32,609 bases of DNA from Nitrospira sp. LK70 (GCA_011090425.1 PHGD01000048.1:1-32609), one strand, 5' to 3'. Shown: positions 15,827 through 23,444, numbered from the stretch's first letter. A program made the numbers and translations. The notes: generated by a model from the letters alone, not told the origin.

Positions 15827-16080
15827 CGGCGCTTGTTCCGCGAACGAGATCGTCCGCGCTGAAGGAAACGCTCCAGGTCAGCCTCGGACTTGAGGCCCAG
15901 GCGTTTCGCCGTATCAGCACCCCATTGGCGAAGACGCTGCCAGCGATGAGAGGTGAGGTATTGGCGAAGCGCCATTTCCACGAGCTTGGCCGGCGTGGTG
16001 GCCTCCACGCTCGCGACCCGTTGCGTCTCACGCAGTAGGTCGGCGGGAAGCGAAATAATCATCGGTTTAGTGGCAGACAT
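15823..16080 (-). CDS. Ribbon-helix-helix antitoxin
   Basis: This 85-residue protein has an N-terminal ribbon-helix-helix segment (MIISLPADLLRETQRVA, then TPAKLVEMALRQYL) used for operator binding, and a basic C-terminal tail (RGRSRSRNKRR) that should wrap the toxin. It precedes the PIN toxin with a 4-nt overlap, so the two form one operon. The pair probably autoregulates; an inverted repeat lies about 60 nt upstream. Confidence 0.82.
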   Translation of the reverse strand: MSATKPMIISLPADLLRETQRVASVEATTPAKLVEMALRQYLTSHRWQRLRQWGADTAKRLGLKSEADLERFLQRGRSRSRNKRR

Positions 16081-16140
16081 TAGAGGTTACCGTATTTCCC
16101 GTCTGATTGCTTGATTAGCTTCGTCCAGCTTGGTGGGTTC

Positions 16141-16155
16141 TGTCAAGCATTGACA
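16141..16155 (-). promoter_or_regulatory. Inverted repeat upstream of the toxin-antitoxin operon
   Basis: TGTCAA-GCA-TTGACA is a perfect 15-nt dyad that includes a TTGACA -35-like hexamer on the minus strand, about 60 nt before the antitoxin start. It could be both promoter and operator. No convincing -10 element was found at the exact spacing. Confidence 0.35.
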
Positions 16156-16172
16156 CTTCTCCGTATTCCTAT

Positions 16173-16198
16173 GGAGGTGGTAAAGGGAGGTGGTAAAG
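16173..16198 (+). repeat. 13-bp tandem duplication at the edge of the 114-bp element
   Basis: GGAGGTGGTAAAG occurs twice in a row (16173-16185 and 16186-16198). The second copy runs into the left terminal repeat of the adjacent element, so the duplication may date from its insertion or from replication slippage. Confidence 0.7.
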
Positions 16199-16308
16199 GG
16201 GACATTCTACATTTCTTCAGGTAGCTGACCGACTACGTGGCTGACCAAGTAACAGAGAGCGTTCAAATACGTACCAGGTTCAGAGGTGCAAAGTAGAATG
16301 TCCCCTTT
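16195..16308. mobile_element. 114-bp element with 16-bp terminal inverted repeats, copy 1
   Basis: The ends are perfect inverted repeats: AAAGGGGACATTCTAC at 16195-16210 and GTAGAATGTCCCCTTT at 16293-16308. The interior has no coding capacity but has short repeats such as GCTGACC twice. A second copy with the same length and orientation and about six differences lies at 17950-18063. This looks like a non-autonomous MITE or a REP-type element of the kind moved by Y1 (RAYT-like) transposases; no transposase is in the window. Confidence 0.85.
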
Positions 16309-16472
16309 CCCAATGGACAGAGCAACATCAACACGCGAACGGTCTTGTCGGTGCAGCAGGTTTCTGGTACAAGGTTCGCAACATTAAAAGTGAAATCCGA
16401 GGCCACCAAGTTCAAGTGTCTGACGAAAGCAAGACCAAGGTGGGTTGGTTGTTGAGGTAAGGGAGGGACCCT

Positions 16473-17783
16473 ATGAAAGTGATTCTTGCGAGCATCTTCG
16501 GCTCGGTACTGCTCGGCGCCGCGTCGCTCAGTGCAGCGGACGAGATGGAGGGTATGAGTCACAAGCACCATTTCCGGGCGGCAGGCGAGATCGAAGTTAT
16601 GACTCAGAACCAGTATCTCGGTGCAGATCTGGCTCCGGTGTTCGAAGCCGCGATGACGGATCCCCTCAACCCCGTCGCAATCAACACGGCTGTCGTGGAG
16701 GCGCTCACAAAGATCGCTGCGGCACGGCCAGCCGAGAGGGTCCGCGCGCTTGCCGAGCAGATTGCGCGGCGCAAGCCGGATGTAGTCGGGCTGCAGGAGG
16801 CCTTCAAGTTTGAATGTACGCCAGCTCAGGGTTTCCCACCAAAGAAGGGCATGGGCTGCGACGACCCGTTGATCAAGGATGCCTTTTCCGATCACCTGCA
16901 GAACACCGAAGAGGCGTTGCGTGGCAAGTACGTTGTCGCGGGTAAAGTGACCAACCTTAAGGTCCCCCGCGACCCAAACCCAAACTCACCCCCGATCCAG
17001 TTCCAGGTAAACGGCTACTCTGCGCTACTCTCGGTCGCGGACCGCGATGCGATCCTGGTTCGCGCCGACCTGTCTGCGCAACGGGTGAACTTCGCCTGCT
17101 CGAAGCCTTCTGACGATGGCTGCAATTACCAGACTGCGCCACCGCCGCTGCAAACGCCAGTTGGCCCCGTTGCAATCGAGCGTGGCTTCCTCGCGGTGGA
17201 CGTGACGGTCAAGGGCTGGCATTACCGCGTGTTCAATACGCATCTCGATCAGCGGCTGCTTGCCGAGAACCAGCCTGAGACACGTCTCCTACAAGTCGGA
17301 CAGGCCTATGAGCTCGTGGGTTTTGCCTTGGGGACATGGAACAGGTGGGACGGATTATCGAAGAAAGTGATCGTCATCGGCGATATCAACTCCGATCCGA
17401 GAGATACGATCCCAGTGCCGCCCTACCCGGCATACCTTCCATGGGCTCCGACGTTGCCGGTAAAGACGCCGTATCAGGTCTTCACGCTCAACGGCTTTAC
17501 GGATGCATGGACTCTGCGATATCACCACAGACCAGGCCTGACTTGCTGTCAGGATGAGGATCTTGAGAACCGGCGGAGCGAGTTGGATGAGCGGATCGAC
17601 ATGATCTTCTCGCTCGACCAGCCGTTACGCGTGCTGGACATGGAGCTCCTCGGTAACAAGAAGCGCGATAAGACGGACCCACCGCCTAAGGGCGGACTGT
17701 GGCCGTCAGACCACGCCGCGTTGGCTGCCACGCTGATGTTCAAGCCGGTTGCCTTCGCGAGCTGGGTCGGAGATCGGGATTAA
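16473..17783 (+). CDS. Secreted endonuclease/exonuclease/phosphatase-family protein
   Basis: The 436-residue product has a signal peptide (MKVILASIFGSVLLGAASLSA) followed by a His-rich segment (MSHKHHF) and an EEP (DNase I-like) fold: TQNQYLGAD (Asn), VVGLQEAF (catalytic Glu), FNTHLDQ (His), VIGDINSDP (Asp/Asn) and WPSDHAALAAT (Asp-His). Motifs for Mg-dependent phosphodiester hydrolysis are all present. The substrate could be nucleic acid, a phospholipid head group (sphingomyelinase-like) or another phosphodiester. A GGGAGGG site precedes the ATG. Two direct copies of a 114-bp inverted-repeat element flank it on both sides, which suggests it arrived or can move as a unit. Confidence 0.85.
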   Translation: MKVILASIFGSVLLGAASLSAADEMEGMSHKHHFRAAGEIEVMTQNQYLGADLAPVFEAAMTDPLNPVAINTAVVEALTKIAAARPAERVRALAEQIARRKPDVVGLQEAFKFECTPAQGFPPKKGMGCDDPLIKDAFSDHLQNTEEALRGKYVVAGKVTNLKVPRDPNPNSPPIQFQVNGYSALLSVADRDAILVRADLSAQRVNFACSKPSDDGCNYQTAPPPLQTPVGPVAIERGFLAVDVTVKGWHYRVFNTHLDQRLLAENQPETRLLQVGQAYELVGFALGTWNRWDGLSKKVIVIGDINSDPRDTIPVPPYPAYLPWAPTLPVKTPYQVFTLNGFTDAWTLRYHHRPGLTCCQDEDLENRRSELDERIDMIFSLDQPLRVLDMELLGNKKRDKTDPPPKGGLWPSDHAALAATLMFKPVAFASWVGDRD

Positions 17784-17949
17784 CCCCAATGCTGTTCACT
17801 TTATAATCCTGATGCTAAGGGCCATGGGCTCCGGTCTTGTCCGGTCACGCGTGCGTGGCCGCAGGGGATAGCTGCTCATCTTGCGCTTCACCCCGCGCGG
17901 GGTGCGCCGGGAGCGACTCGAGACGACGCGTTCCTCCAGGAGAAGAGGT
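17784..17949. other. Intergenic segment with a GC-rich palindrome
   Basis: No gene is visible. CACCCCGCGCGGGGTG at 17889-17904 is a perfect 16-nt palindrome that could form a hairpin or cruciform after the nuclease gene. No U-tract follows. Confidence 0.45.
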
Positions 17950-18063
17950 AAAGGGGACATTCTACATTCCTTCAGGCAGCTGACCGACTACGTGGCTGAC
18001 CAAGTAACAGAGAGCGTTCACATCCGCACCAGGTTCAGAGGTGAAAAGTAGAATGTCCCCTTT
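17950..18063. mobile_element. 114-bp element with 16-bp terminal inverted repeats, copy 2
   Basis: This is the same element as at 16195-16308: terminal repeats at 17950-17965 and 18048-18063 are identical, with about six substitutions in the interior. Its right end abuts the broken N-terminal side of a ParE-like toxin relic, so insertion here may have truncated that gene. Confidence 0.85.
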
Positions 18064-18284
18064 GTCGGCGGCTATCTCTTGGGCCTGCAGGAGCAGTTTC
18101 AAATCTTAGCGGAGCAACCGACACAGGGACGTCAGGCCGATGCACTCGCGAGGCCGATGCACTCGCGCGAGGCCTGCGGCGGTGGGAGTATCGCTCCCAC
18201 ATCATCTTTTACATGCCTACGGAACACGGTATTTGGATCGTTCGAGTGCTGCACCAGCGCATGGATGTCCGGAGACATGTGTAA
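18064..18284 (+). pseudogene. Decayed ParE-family toxin (C-terminal part, frameshifted)
   Basis: Reading from the edge of the 114-bp element, GGYLLGLQEQFQILAEQPTQ then GRQADALAR, followed in a second frame by WEYRSHIIFYMPTEHGIWIV and RVLHQRMDVRRHV to a TAA at 18282, reconstructs the C-terminal two-thirds of a ParE/RelE toxin. The frame breaks exactly at a 17-bp tandem duplication (GGCCGATGCACTCGCGA at 18135-18151, repeated from 18152). The N-terminus is missing at the element boundary and no antitoxin gene is adjacent, so it cannot be functional. The family call rests on IFYxxTExGIxIVRVLHQRMD. Confidence 0.8.
18135..18167 (+). repeat. 17-bp tandem duplication causing a frameshift
   Basis: GGCCGATGCACTCGCGA (18135-18151) is followed directly by GGCCGATGCACTCGCG (18152-18167). 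Removing one unit joins the two ParE reading frames, so the duplication is the disrupting event. Confidence 0.85.
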
Positions 18285-18729
18285 CCGCCGGTGAGGGGGA
18301 CTATGGAGAGATACACGCATGCACGATTCTAGATTCGACCCCAATTCACGACTCCGGTGAGGACTCCTGAGCTGCCTCAGGCATGAGCCAAGAAGAGGGT
18401 GGAGCCACATGGCAACCACGAGATCTGTGATCGCCTCGTAGGGACATGCGTGGATACCAACGGTTTTCTGGGGCCAATCATTGGCCAGGAGCGGGAGCGT
18501 CTTCGTCTCTTCGCCTTGATCCTGATGGGTGACTGGTGCGACTCAGGGTATGCAGTCGACACCGCAACCAGAGAAAACTCGGACGCAGTGAACAGGGGTG
18601 GCTGGCGATCGTGAGGAGCCGTCGTCGGAGTACATGAGAACGCTCAGAACCATAGGCGATGTGTGCCCACTTGACCGGAGCCTTCTAATGGGCGACCTTT
18701 ATTATGATGACCCTTATTATGACCGAACG
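18285..18729. other. Stretch without a recognisable gene
   Basis: Short frames exist here but none has a recognisable protein pattern or good start. GGCCAAT-C-ATTGGCC at 18472-18486 is a perfect palindrome. Near 18697-18725 a GACC(T/C)TTATTATGA unit occurs twice in near-tandem. The stretch separates the toxin relic from the 3' end of the STAND NTPase gene. Confidence 0.5.
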
Positions 18730-21015
18730 TCATTCAGCCCTCGCCTCTTCATCCAGATCCACGTCGTCGAAGATACTCCGTGTACTTTGGAGTGTTTTCT
18801 GCGCTTCGACCTTTCCTAATTTTCTGGGAGCCCTCTCTGATTCTTCCGGAGTGTTTTCATCAATCCATTCACGCGTCTTTCGTATTTCTCTATCGATGAG
18901 TTCAACAGCACTCTCTTCCTGACCAAACTGATTCTTGACAGAATCAAATAACTCTAGCAGCTGCTGCATATGCCCCTCAGGTGAATCATCTGGAGAGTAA
19001 TTGGACTCCCATTCAGACCGAACATCGCTAAGCCGTGGCAGAAGCTCCGTCCGCACCCTTCGCACCAAGTCCTCAAACTCATCTTCCGTAAAAAGGCTTC
19101 GGATTCCCTTGTCATCCAGAGCATCTCCATCCTGTCCATCAAGAACGTACTTGCTGACCGTTTCTACGAATTTCTTACGCTTTTCTTCCGGCAGGAGCCC
19201 AACTTCATAGAGACGTTTTGCTAGACGCACCTCCGGAACGGTGTCGAGAAATAGTCCTGGTTCTGAAACCTGGTCTAGGAGATCAGGATTGTTCTTAAGA
19301 TATAGCGATAGGAACTCCTTGGAGCAACGACGAGCGAGAAATCCTTGCAGGTCCCGCTTCGCACCAAACATCGATAGCCAGGGAGCCTTATACGACTTGC
19401 TTTGTGACATCTCCTTCAACTTCGCAAGTATCTGCGGAAACAAAGATTTTGGAACCACGACTGCGTTTTCGATGCCAACGTCACCACAGGTCACCTGATC
19501 GACCAACCGCTCCGGAGCGCTACCCTCGATGAAGATGCCAAGATGTTCCGGGCTCTGAACTAGAATAGCGGCATACGCGTCGCCGATGGTTGGATGCATA
19601 AACTGCCATACCAACTCATCACCTGCGTGAGAAAGCATCACAAGACTGTCCATCAAGGCTTCGAGGGCGGAGAGACATCCACCCAGATTGCTGCCGAGAC
19701 GCTCAAGGGCCTGGGTCTCTGAGGGCCGGAGTTGTATTGGGCTCTCCAGGCTGCCATTGCGCATATAAATCAGTGCCAGCGCCGCCTTGCTGTCGGTGTC
19801 GAGGCTTTGGAGCACTTCCTGGAGAAGTTGCTCGCGCTTTTCGACAAACTGATCAATGTAATATTTGTCGATGAACAGATCTTTCGTAAAAAGAGGATCG
19901 CCGAGACGCCGCGCCGTTTCCGGGATGAAGCGCAGATGAATGGCGACATCCTCAAGGTAAGACTTGATCTCGGTTCTGAAGGAGCGTGGCTGTTTCCCGA
20001 GCTTCAAATGGTTATAAAGGATCTGACCTTTCTCTGCGATGGACAGGTCCTGAACATCGATTACGACCTGACTCTCCTTCAACAGAGGGAAAACGCCCAC
20101 CTTCAAATCCTTGCGTGCTCGGTTGTAAATGTAGTCGCGCGAGGTCATGACGATCTTTGCTCCTTTTCGGAGCATCGGCCTGATTTGCGGCAACATATGA
20201 TTCCAGTTATGGACCAGAAAATCTTCGTACTGGGTCACTCCAAAGGCATCGTCCAGCCAGAAGAACTGTGATGGTTCCTCTGGATTCCACCGATCAGCAA
20301 CCTTGCCGGGATCGTTCAGTTTGAGTATCGAGGCACCCCACTGATCGAGTGCCGCCATTGCGAGCAGGGATGCGATGGTCGTCTTGCCAGCAGCAGGCTC
20401 GCCGATGAGCAGCACAAAACCATGCTTATCGATGGCATCCATGGCCTTTCGGTAGGCGTCTGTGACGACGACCTTCGCGAGGTCTTCTCGCATCGATTCA
20501 AGGATTGTCCGAGCCTGAAGGTAGGTGCGCTCATCCAGGATCTGAGTTAAGTCTCCGAGTCCATACACGCGTGGCACAAGCATACGAAGGCGCTTGTTCT
20601 CCCGAATCTGCTGACTTATCCAGGTTGAACCGAACACTGCAACATGCCTTACTCCAACACTCTTGAAAAGGGCATCAACCTTTCTGGCTGCAGTACCTGA
20701 TAGACCTGCATTCGTCATAAGCACATAGGAGTCGCAAAGACCCTGCTCAGCAAGTTTTTTGACTTTCTCGACTTCATCAATCAAATCGGACATTCTCAAG
20801 GCGTAGTTGGTCCTAGCCGTGAACTTACACTGAATTACAAAAGCCCCGCTCAGGCTCGCCTGTCCAGTGGGATCCCATGTGCCAACAAATGCCCCATCCC
20901 TTCCGGCATCATGGGAATCTAGGAACGACTCCACTGTTTGCCCCAGGATCTCCCTTGTGATCGTGAGACAAAGCTGCTGAAAATCATTCCAACCAAGGCT
21001 ATGCAACGCGTACAT
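18730..21015 (-). CDS. Mrr-like nuclease fused to a STAND-type NTPase (predicted anti-phage effector)
   Basis: The 761-residue protein (numbered from the ATG at 21015) has an N-terminal Mrr-type restriction endonuclease domain, about 1-150, with GRDG (Asp40) and VIQCK (Gln62, Lys64), the (D)...QxK arrangement of Mrr. A P-loop NTPase follows: Walker A GEPAAGKTT at 205-213, Walker B FFWLDD at 251-256 and an MTSRD sensor-like motif at 291-294, consistent with nSTAND3/AP-ATPase proteins. The rest is helical with a very acidic, charged end, a likely sensor region. Comparable nuclease-STAND proteins (Avs-like) recognise phage proteins and then cut DNA. It is solitary, surrounded by toxin relics. 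The frame is open to a TTG at 21048; the ATG was chosen because it begins the conserved region. No strong ribosome site is visible. Confidence 0.82.
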   Translation of the reverse strand: MYALHSLGWNDFQQLCLTITREILGQTVESFLDSHDAGRDGAFVGTWDPTGQASLSGAFVIQCKFTARTNYALRMSDLIDEVEKVKKLAEQGLCDSYVLMTNAGLSGTAARKVDALFKSVGVRHVAVFGSTWISQQIRENKRLRMLVPRVYGLGDLTQILDERTYLQARTILESMREDLAKVVVTDAYRKAMDAIDKHGFVLLIGEPAAGKTTIASLLAMAALDQWGASILKLNDPGKVADRWNPEEPSQFFWLDDAFGVTQYEDFLVHNWNHMLPQIRPMLRKGAKIVMTSRDYIYNRARKDLKVGVFPLLKESQVVIDVQDLSIAEKGQILYNHLKLGKQPRSFRTEIKSYLEDVAIHLRFIPETARRLGDPLFTKDLFIDKYYIDQFVEKREQLLQEVLQSLDTDSKAALALIYMRNGSLESPIQLRPSETQALERLGSNLGGCLSALEALMDSLVMLSHAGDELVWQFMHPTIGDAYAAILVQSPEHLGIFIEGSAPERLVDQVTCGDVGIENAVVVPKSLFPQILAKLKEMSQSKSYKAPWLSMFGAKRDLQGFLARRCSKEFLSLYLKNNPDLLDQVSEPGLFLDTVPEVRLAKRLYEVGLLPEEKRKKFVETVSKYVLDGQDGDALDDKGIRSLFTEDEFEDLVRRVRTELLPRLSDVRSEWESNYSPDDSPEGHMQQLLELFDSVKNQFGQEESAVELIDREIRKTREWIDENTPEESERAPRKLGKVEAQKTLQSTRSIFDDVDLDEEARAE

Positions 21016-21361
21016 GTCGTCTACCAGTAAATACAAGGATGAGGACAATTTGAATTCTTGCAGACCACGACGACACGAAATGCTCCATAGATTATGCTGC
21101 GTAAGCTTACTGCAATGCTATTTAGGCATCCAGAACTATGACTATGGGGTCAGGCTTTTATATATTGAGGATCATAGTCTCCGCCCATCTCGATTGCCGC
21201 GATGGAGGTCTTACATGACTATTGACTCGTATTTGCGATCTTTTTTGCTCGCCCTGTATGACCACGGTTTCTCTCGCTTGCCATGTCTCACGCCTCGGAA
21301 GCTTGCTTTTTCGCACGGCTGGGCATAGCCTGATCAATACTGGCGATGAGGGAGGAATCAC
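21016..21361. other. Intergenic region between the STAND gene and the antitoxin gene
   Basis: No gene is supported in this stretch, which is visibly AT-richer than the surrounding operons. It should hold the divergent promoters of the minus-strand STAND gene and the plus-strand antitoxin. It includes one REP-like inverted repeat, listed separately. Confidence 0.5.
21140..21179. repeat. REP-like inverted repeat
   Basis: GACTATG (21140-21146) and CATAGTC (21173-21179) are perfect inverted repeats around a segment containing GGGGTCAGGCTTTTATAT. That type of sequence recalls the ends of REP elements linked to Y1 transposases. Only one copy is present, so this is tentative. Confidence 0.3.
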
Positions 21362-21559
21362 ATGGCCAAGGCCAAAGCTGAAGCGTTGGAACTGATCAAA
21401 AATCTACCGGATGACGTGAGCACCGGCACAATCATGGAAGAGTTGTTCTTCAAACAGCAGGTGGAGCGAGGCCTGACGGATGTCGCCGAGGGCCGGGTCC
21501 TCACCCACAACGAGCTGAAAGAAAGAATCGGCCGATGGCGCAAGTCCGTTGGTCGCTGA
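21362..21559 (+). CDS. Antitoxin-like protein (partner of a RelE/ParE toxin)
   Basis: The 65-residue protein has the pattern of antitoxins paired with RelE/ParE toxins: a short N-terminal helix, then FFKQQVERGLTDVAEGRVLTHNELKERIGRWRKS, where the 'ERGLxDVxxGRVxxHxExKxRxxxW' form is typical. GGGAGG precedes the ATG. The toxin gene overlapping its 3' end is broken, so it may be an orphan antitoxin that still protects against, or cross-regulates, related systems, or it may simply be decaying. Confidence 0.75.
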   Translation: MAKAKAEALELIKNLPDDVSTGTIMEELFFKQQVERGLTDVAEGRVLTHNELKERIGRWRKSVGR

Positions 21560-21672
21560 CCGTCGGGAACGATCTTCAGGACATCGAAGACTGTATCGCC
21601 CGCGATTCGTACTCCATGCGCTCGCCTTTGCCTCTCCACCCTCCGCGTTTGACTCACCGAAAATCCTTGTGA
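21535..21672 (+). pseudogene. Truncated RelE/ParE toxin remnant
   Basis: Starting at an ATG that overlaps the antitoxin by 25 nt, the frame reads MAQVRWSLTVGNDLQDIED and CIARDS, the standard N-terminus of a RelE/ParE toxin, then goes out of frame. In the next frame the continuation LHALAFAS fits the expected helix (DSP-x-ALAF), pointing to a small indel near 21610. The C-terminal two-thirds with the catalytic or binding residues is absent before the Mrp gene starts. It cannot be an active toxin. Confidence 0.72.
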
Positions 21673-21718
21673 TAGCGTAGGTTAACTGCAATTTTAGACG
21701 ATCTTAAGCGGTAGGGAT

Positions 21719-22639
21719 ATGGCGCCTGAGAAGGACCTGAAAGCCATCCTTGGGAAATTGAAATATTCGGACGATGCCAAGGTCATTCAACAGATGACCG
21801 AGCAGTCCGAGCAGGTCCGTGCACGCATGGCCGGGATCAAGCACAAGCTTGTGGTCATGAGTGGGAAGGGCGGTGTCGGGAAAAGCATGACCACCGTGAA
21901 TCTCGCACTGGCCTTCGCCCGTCAAGGCTCCACAGTGGGGGTGCTGGATGTGGACCTGAACGGTCCCTGTGTGCCGCGCATGCTGGGGCTTCATGGCCAA
22001 TCATTGACCATGACGCCGGAAGGAGCCATTCCTCCCGTGGGCCCTCTCGGGGTAAAGGTCGCTTCAATGGATTTCTTCCTGGACGATGCTTCCCCCGTCC
22101 GGTGGAAAGGGCCGATGGATGTCAGCCCCGTCTGGCTCGGTCTGATGGAAATGAACGTGATCCGGGAGTTCCTGGCCGATGTCGTGTGGGGAGACCTGGA
22201 TTTCTTGCTCGCTGATTTGCCTCCCGGTGCTGCAGCCGACAAGCCGCCGGTCATCGCGGGGTTCATTCCCGACTTGGCCGGCGCTATCGTCGTCACCACG
22301 CCGTCGGAAGTCGCCTCAGATGTCGTGCAGAAGTCCGTGACCTATGCGCGCGATATGGGCATCAAGGTGCTCGGGATCGTCGAAAACATGAGTGAGTATC
22401 GCTGTCCGTCTTGCGGCGAGTTGAACGAATTATTTGAAGGCAATACCGAAGCCATGTGCGAGGTGCTCGATCTCCCACTCCTGGGGCGGATTCCGTTTGA
22501 TCGCAAACTTGCCCGCACGTTCGATAAGGGAGCCCCGTTGCTCGACGAGACCTATCCCACGATTCAACGGTACCAGGAAATTGCCGGTCGCATCAGGACG
22601 TTGTTGGACTACAAGAAGGTGTTGGCAGAGAAACTGTGA
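21719..22639 (+). CDS. Mrp/NBP35-type P-loop ATPase (Fe-S cluster carrier family)
   Basis: The 306-residue protein has the deviant Walker A of the MinD/Mrp family (SGKGGVGKS near residues 43-51), the following DVDLNGPCVPRMLG, a DLPPG Walker B-like motif and VVTTPSEVA. A CPSC pair near residue 226, after ENMSEYR, is where Mrp dimers hold a bridging [4Fe-4S] cluster. Family members deliver Fe-S clusters to apoproteins using ATP. It lacks the N-terminal DUF59 domain found in some Mrp proteins. The gene is 28 nt upstream of a zinc-ribbon/PCP_red-like gene, which may be its client or partner. Confidence 0.9.
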   Translation: MAPEKDLKAILGKLKYSDDAKVIQQMTEQSEQVRARMAGIKHKLVVMSGKGGVGKSMTTVNLALAFARQGSTVGVLDVDLNGPCVPRMLGLHGQSLTMTPEGAIPPVGPLGVKVASMDFFLDDASPVRWKGPMDVSPVWLGLMEMNVIREFLADVVWGDLDFLLADLPPGAAADKPPVIAGFIPDLAGAIVVTTPSEVASDVVQKSVTYARDMGIKVLGIVENMSEYRCPSCGELNELFEGNTEAMCEVLDLPLLGRIPFDRKLARTFDKGAPLLDETYPTIQRYQEIAGRIRTLLDYKKVLAEKL

Positions 22640-22667
22640 CGCTTGTGCGGTAGAGAGAGGAGTCACC

Positions 22668-23417
22668 ATGAAATTTGTTTGCCTCAACTGCGAAACCTAC
22701 ATGAACTTCGAGAAGGTTGAGAAACCAGGCGAAGGATCGCTCGGTGTGTTTTTTGGCTGTCCATCCTGCGGCGCCAAATTCTCCATGATCACCAATCCAG
22801 GAGAAACGCAGATGGTCAGCTCGCTCGGTGTGAACCTCGGCGGACGAACGGCTGCAACTGAGCCCTTCGAGATGACCCGCGGGAGGCTGAAAGATGAGGC
22901 ATCGGCCGATGCGAGCCAGATGGGGGCCTACCTCAACGAGAAGATTCAGGGCGGCCAGCCTGTCGCCGCAGCGACATCGCCGGCCAAAGCTGGAGAAAAA
23001 ACGAGCGGCTGTCCATTCTCGGCGATGGTAGCTGAGATGGGACTGACGACCGGCGGCAAGCCGGGGAACGGCACGAACGCAGGCTCCTCTGAGTTCACCT
23101 GGACTGTCGATGCCAAGGAGAAGCTTGACCGGCTTCCCGCCTTCGTGAAGCCGATGGTCCAGAGCAGTGTGGAAGCTTACGCGCGCAAGAATGGATTTAA
23201 GACCATCACGTTGCAAGTCATGGACGATTCGAAGAACGATTCGCCGAACGGTATGACCTGGTCACGGGAGGCTGAACAACGGCTCGACAATATTCCAGAC
23301 TTCATCCGCCCCATGGCGCGAAAAGAAATCGAGCGGCTGGCAAAGGAACGTGGGTTGTCGACCATCACCGCTCAAGTGATGGATGACGCGAAGGACAAGT
23401 TCATGAAGTTCATGTAG
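22668..23417 (+). CDS. Zinc-ribbon protein with two PCP_red-like domains
   Basis: The 249-residue protein starts with a zinc or Fe-S ribbon (CLNC...CPSC within the first 40 residues), followed by a linker with one further Cys (SGCPF). Two repeats follow, FTWTVDAKEKLDRLPAFVKP (about 145-195) and MTWSREAEQRLDNIPDFIRP (about 200-249), each continuing with (V/I)E..A+..G...IT.QVMDD. These match the PCP_red domain, first known from the end of light-independent protochlorophyllide reductase subunit B. No photosynthesis genes are here, so the role is unknown; a metal-cluster protein served by the upstream ATPase is a fair guess. GAGAGAGGAG precedes the ATG. The frame is open to 22434 but overlaps the ATPase gene. 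Confidence 0.85.
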   Translation: MKFVCLNCETYMNFEKVEKPGEGSLGVFFGCPSCGAKFSMITNPGETQMVSSLGVNLGGRTAATEPFEMTRGRLKDEASADASQMGAYLNEKIQGGQPVAAATSPAKAGEKTSGCPFSAMVAEMGLTTGGKPGNGTNAGSSEFTWTVDAKEKLDRLPAFVKPMVQSSVEAYARKNGFKTITLQVMDDSKNDSPNGMTWSREAEQRLDNIPDFIRPMARKEIERLAKERGLSTITAQVMDDAKDKFMKFM

Positions 23418-23444
23418 TCGAGAGCTGCATGAATCAGGTGTCGT

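Noticed and set aside
17889..17904. GC-rich palindrome as a terminator for the EEP gene
   Set aside because: No U-tract follows and the distance from the stop is over 100 nt, so it is noted only as a palindrome.
18399..18614. Short plus-strand frame of 71 residues in the gap before the STAND gene
   Set aside because: No recognisable pattern and no good ribosome site; the region has similar random frames on both strands.
22434..22667. Possible N-terminal extension of the PCP_red-like gene
   Set aside because: It overlaps the Mrp gene, and the ATG at 22668 has a good ribosome site and starts the zinc ribbon.
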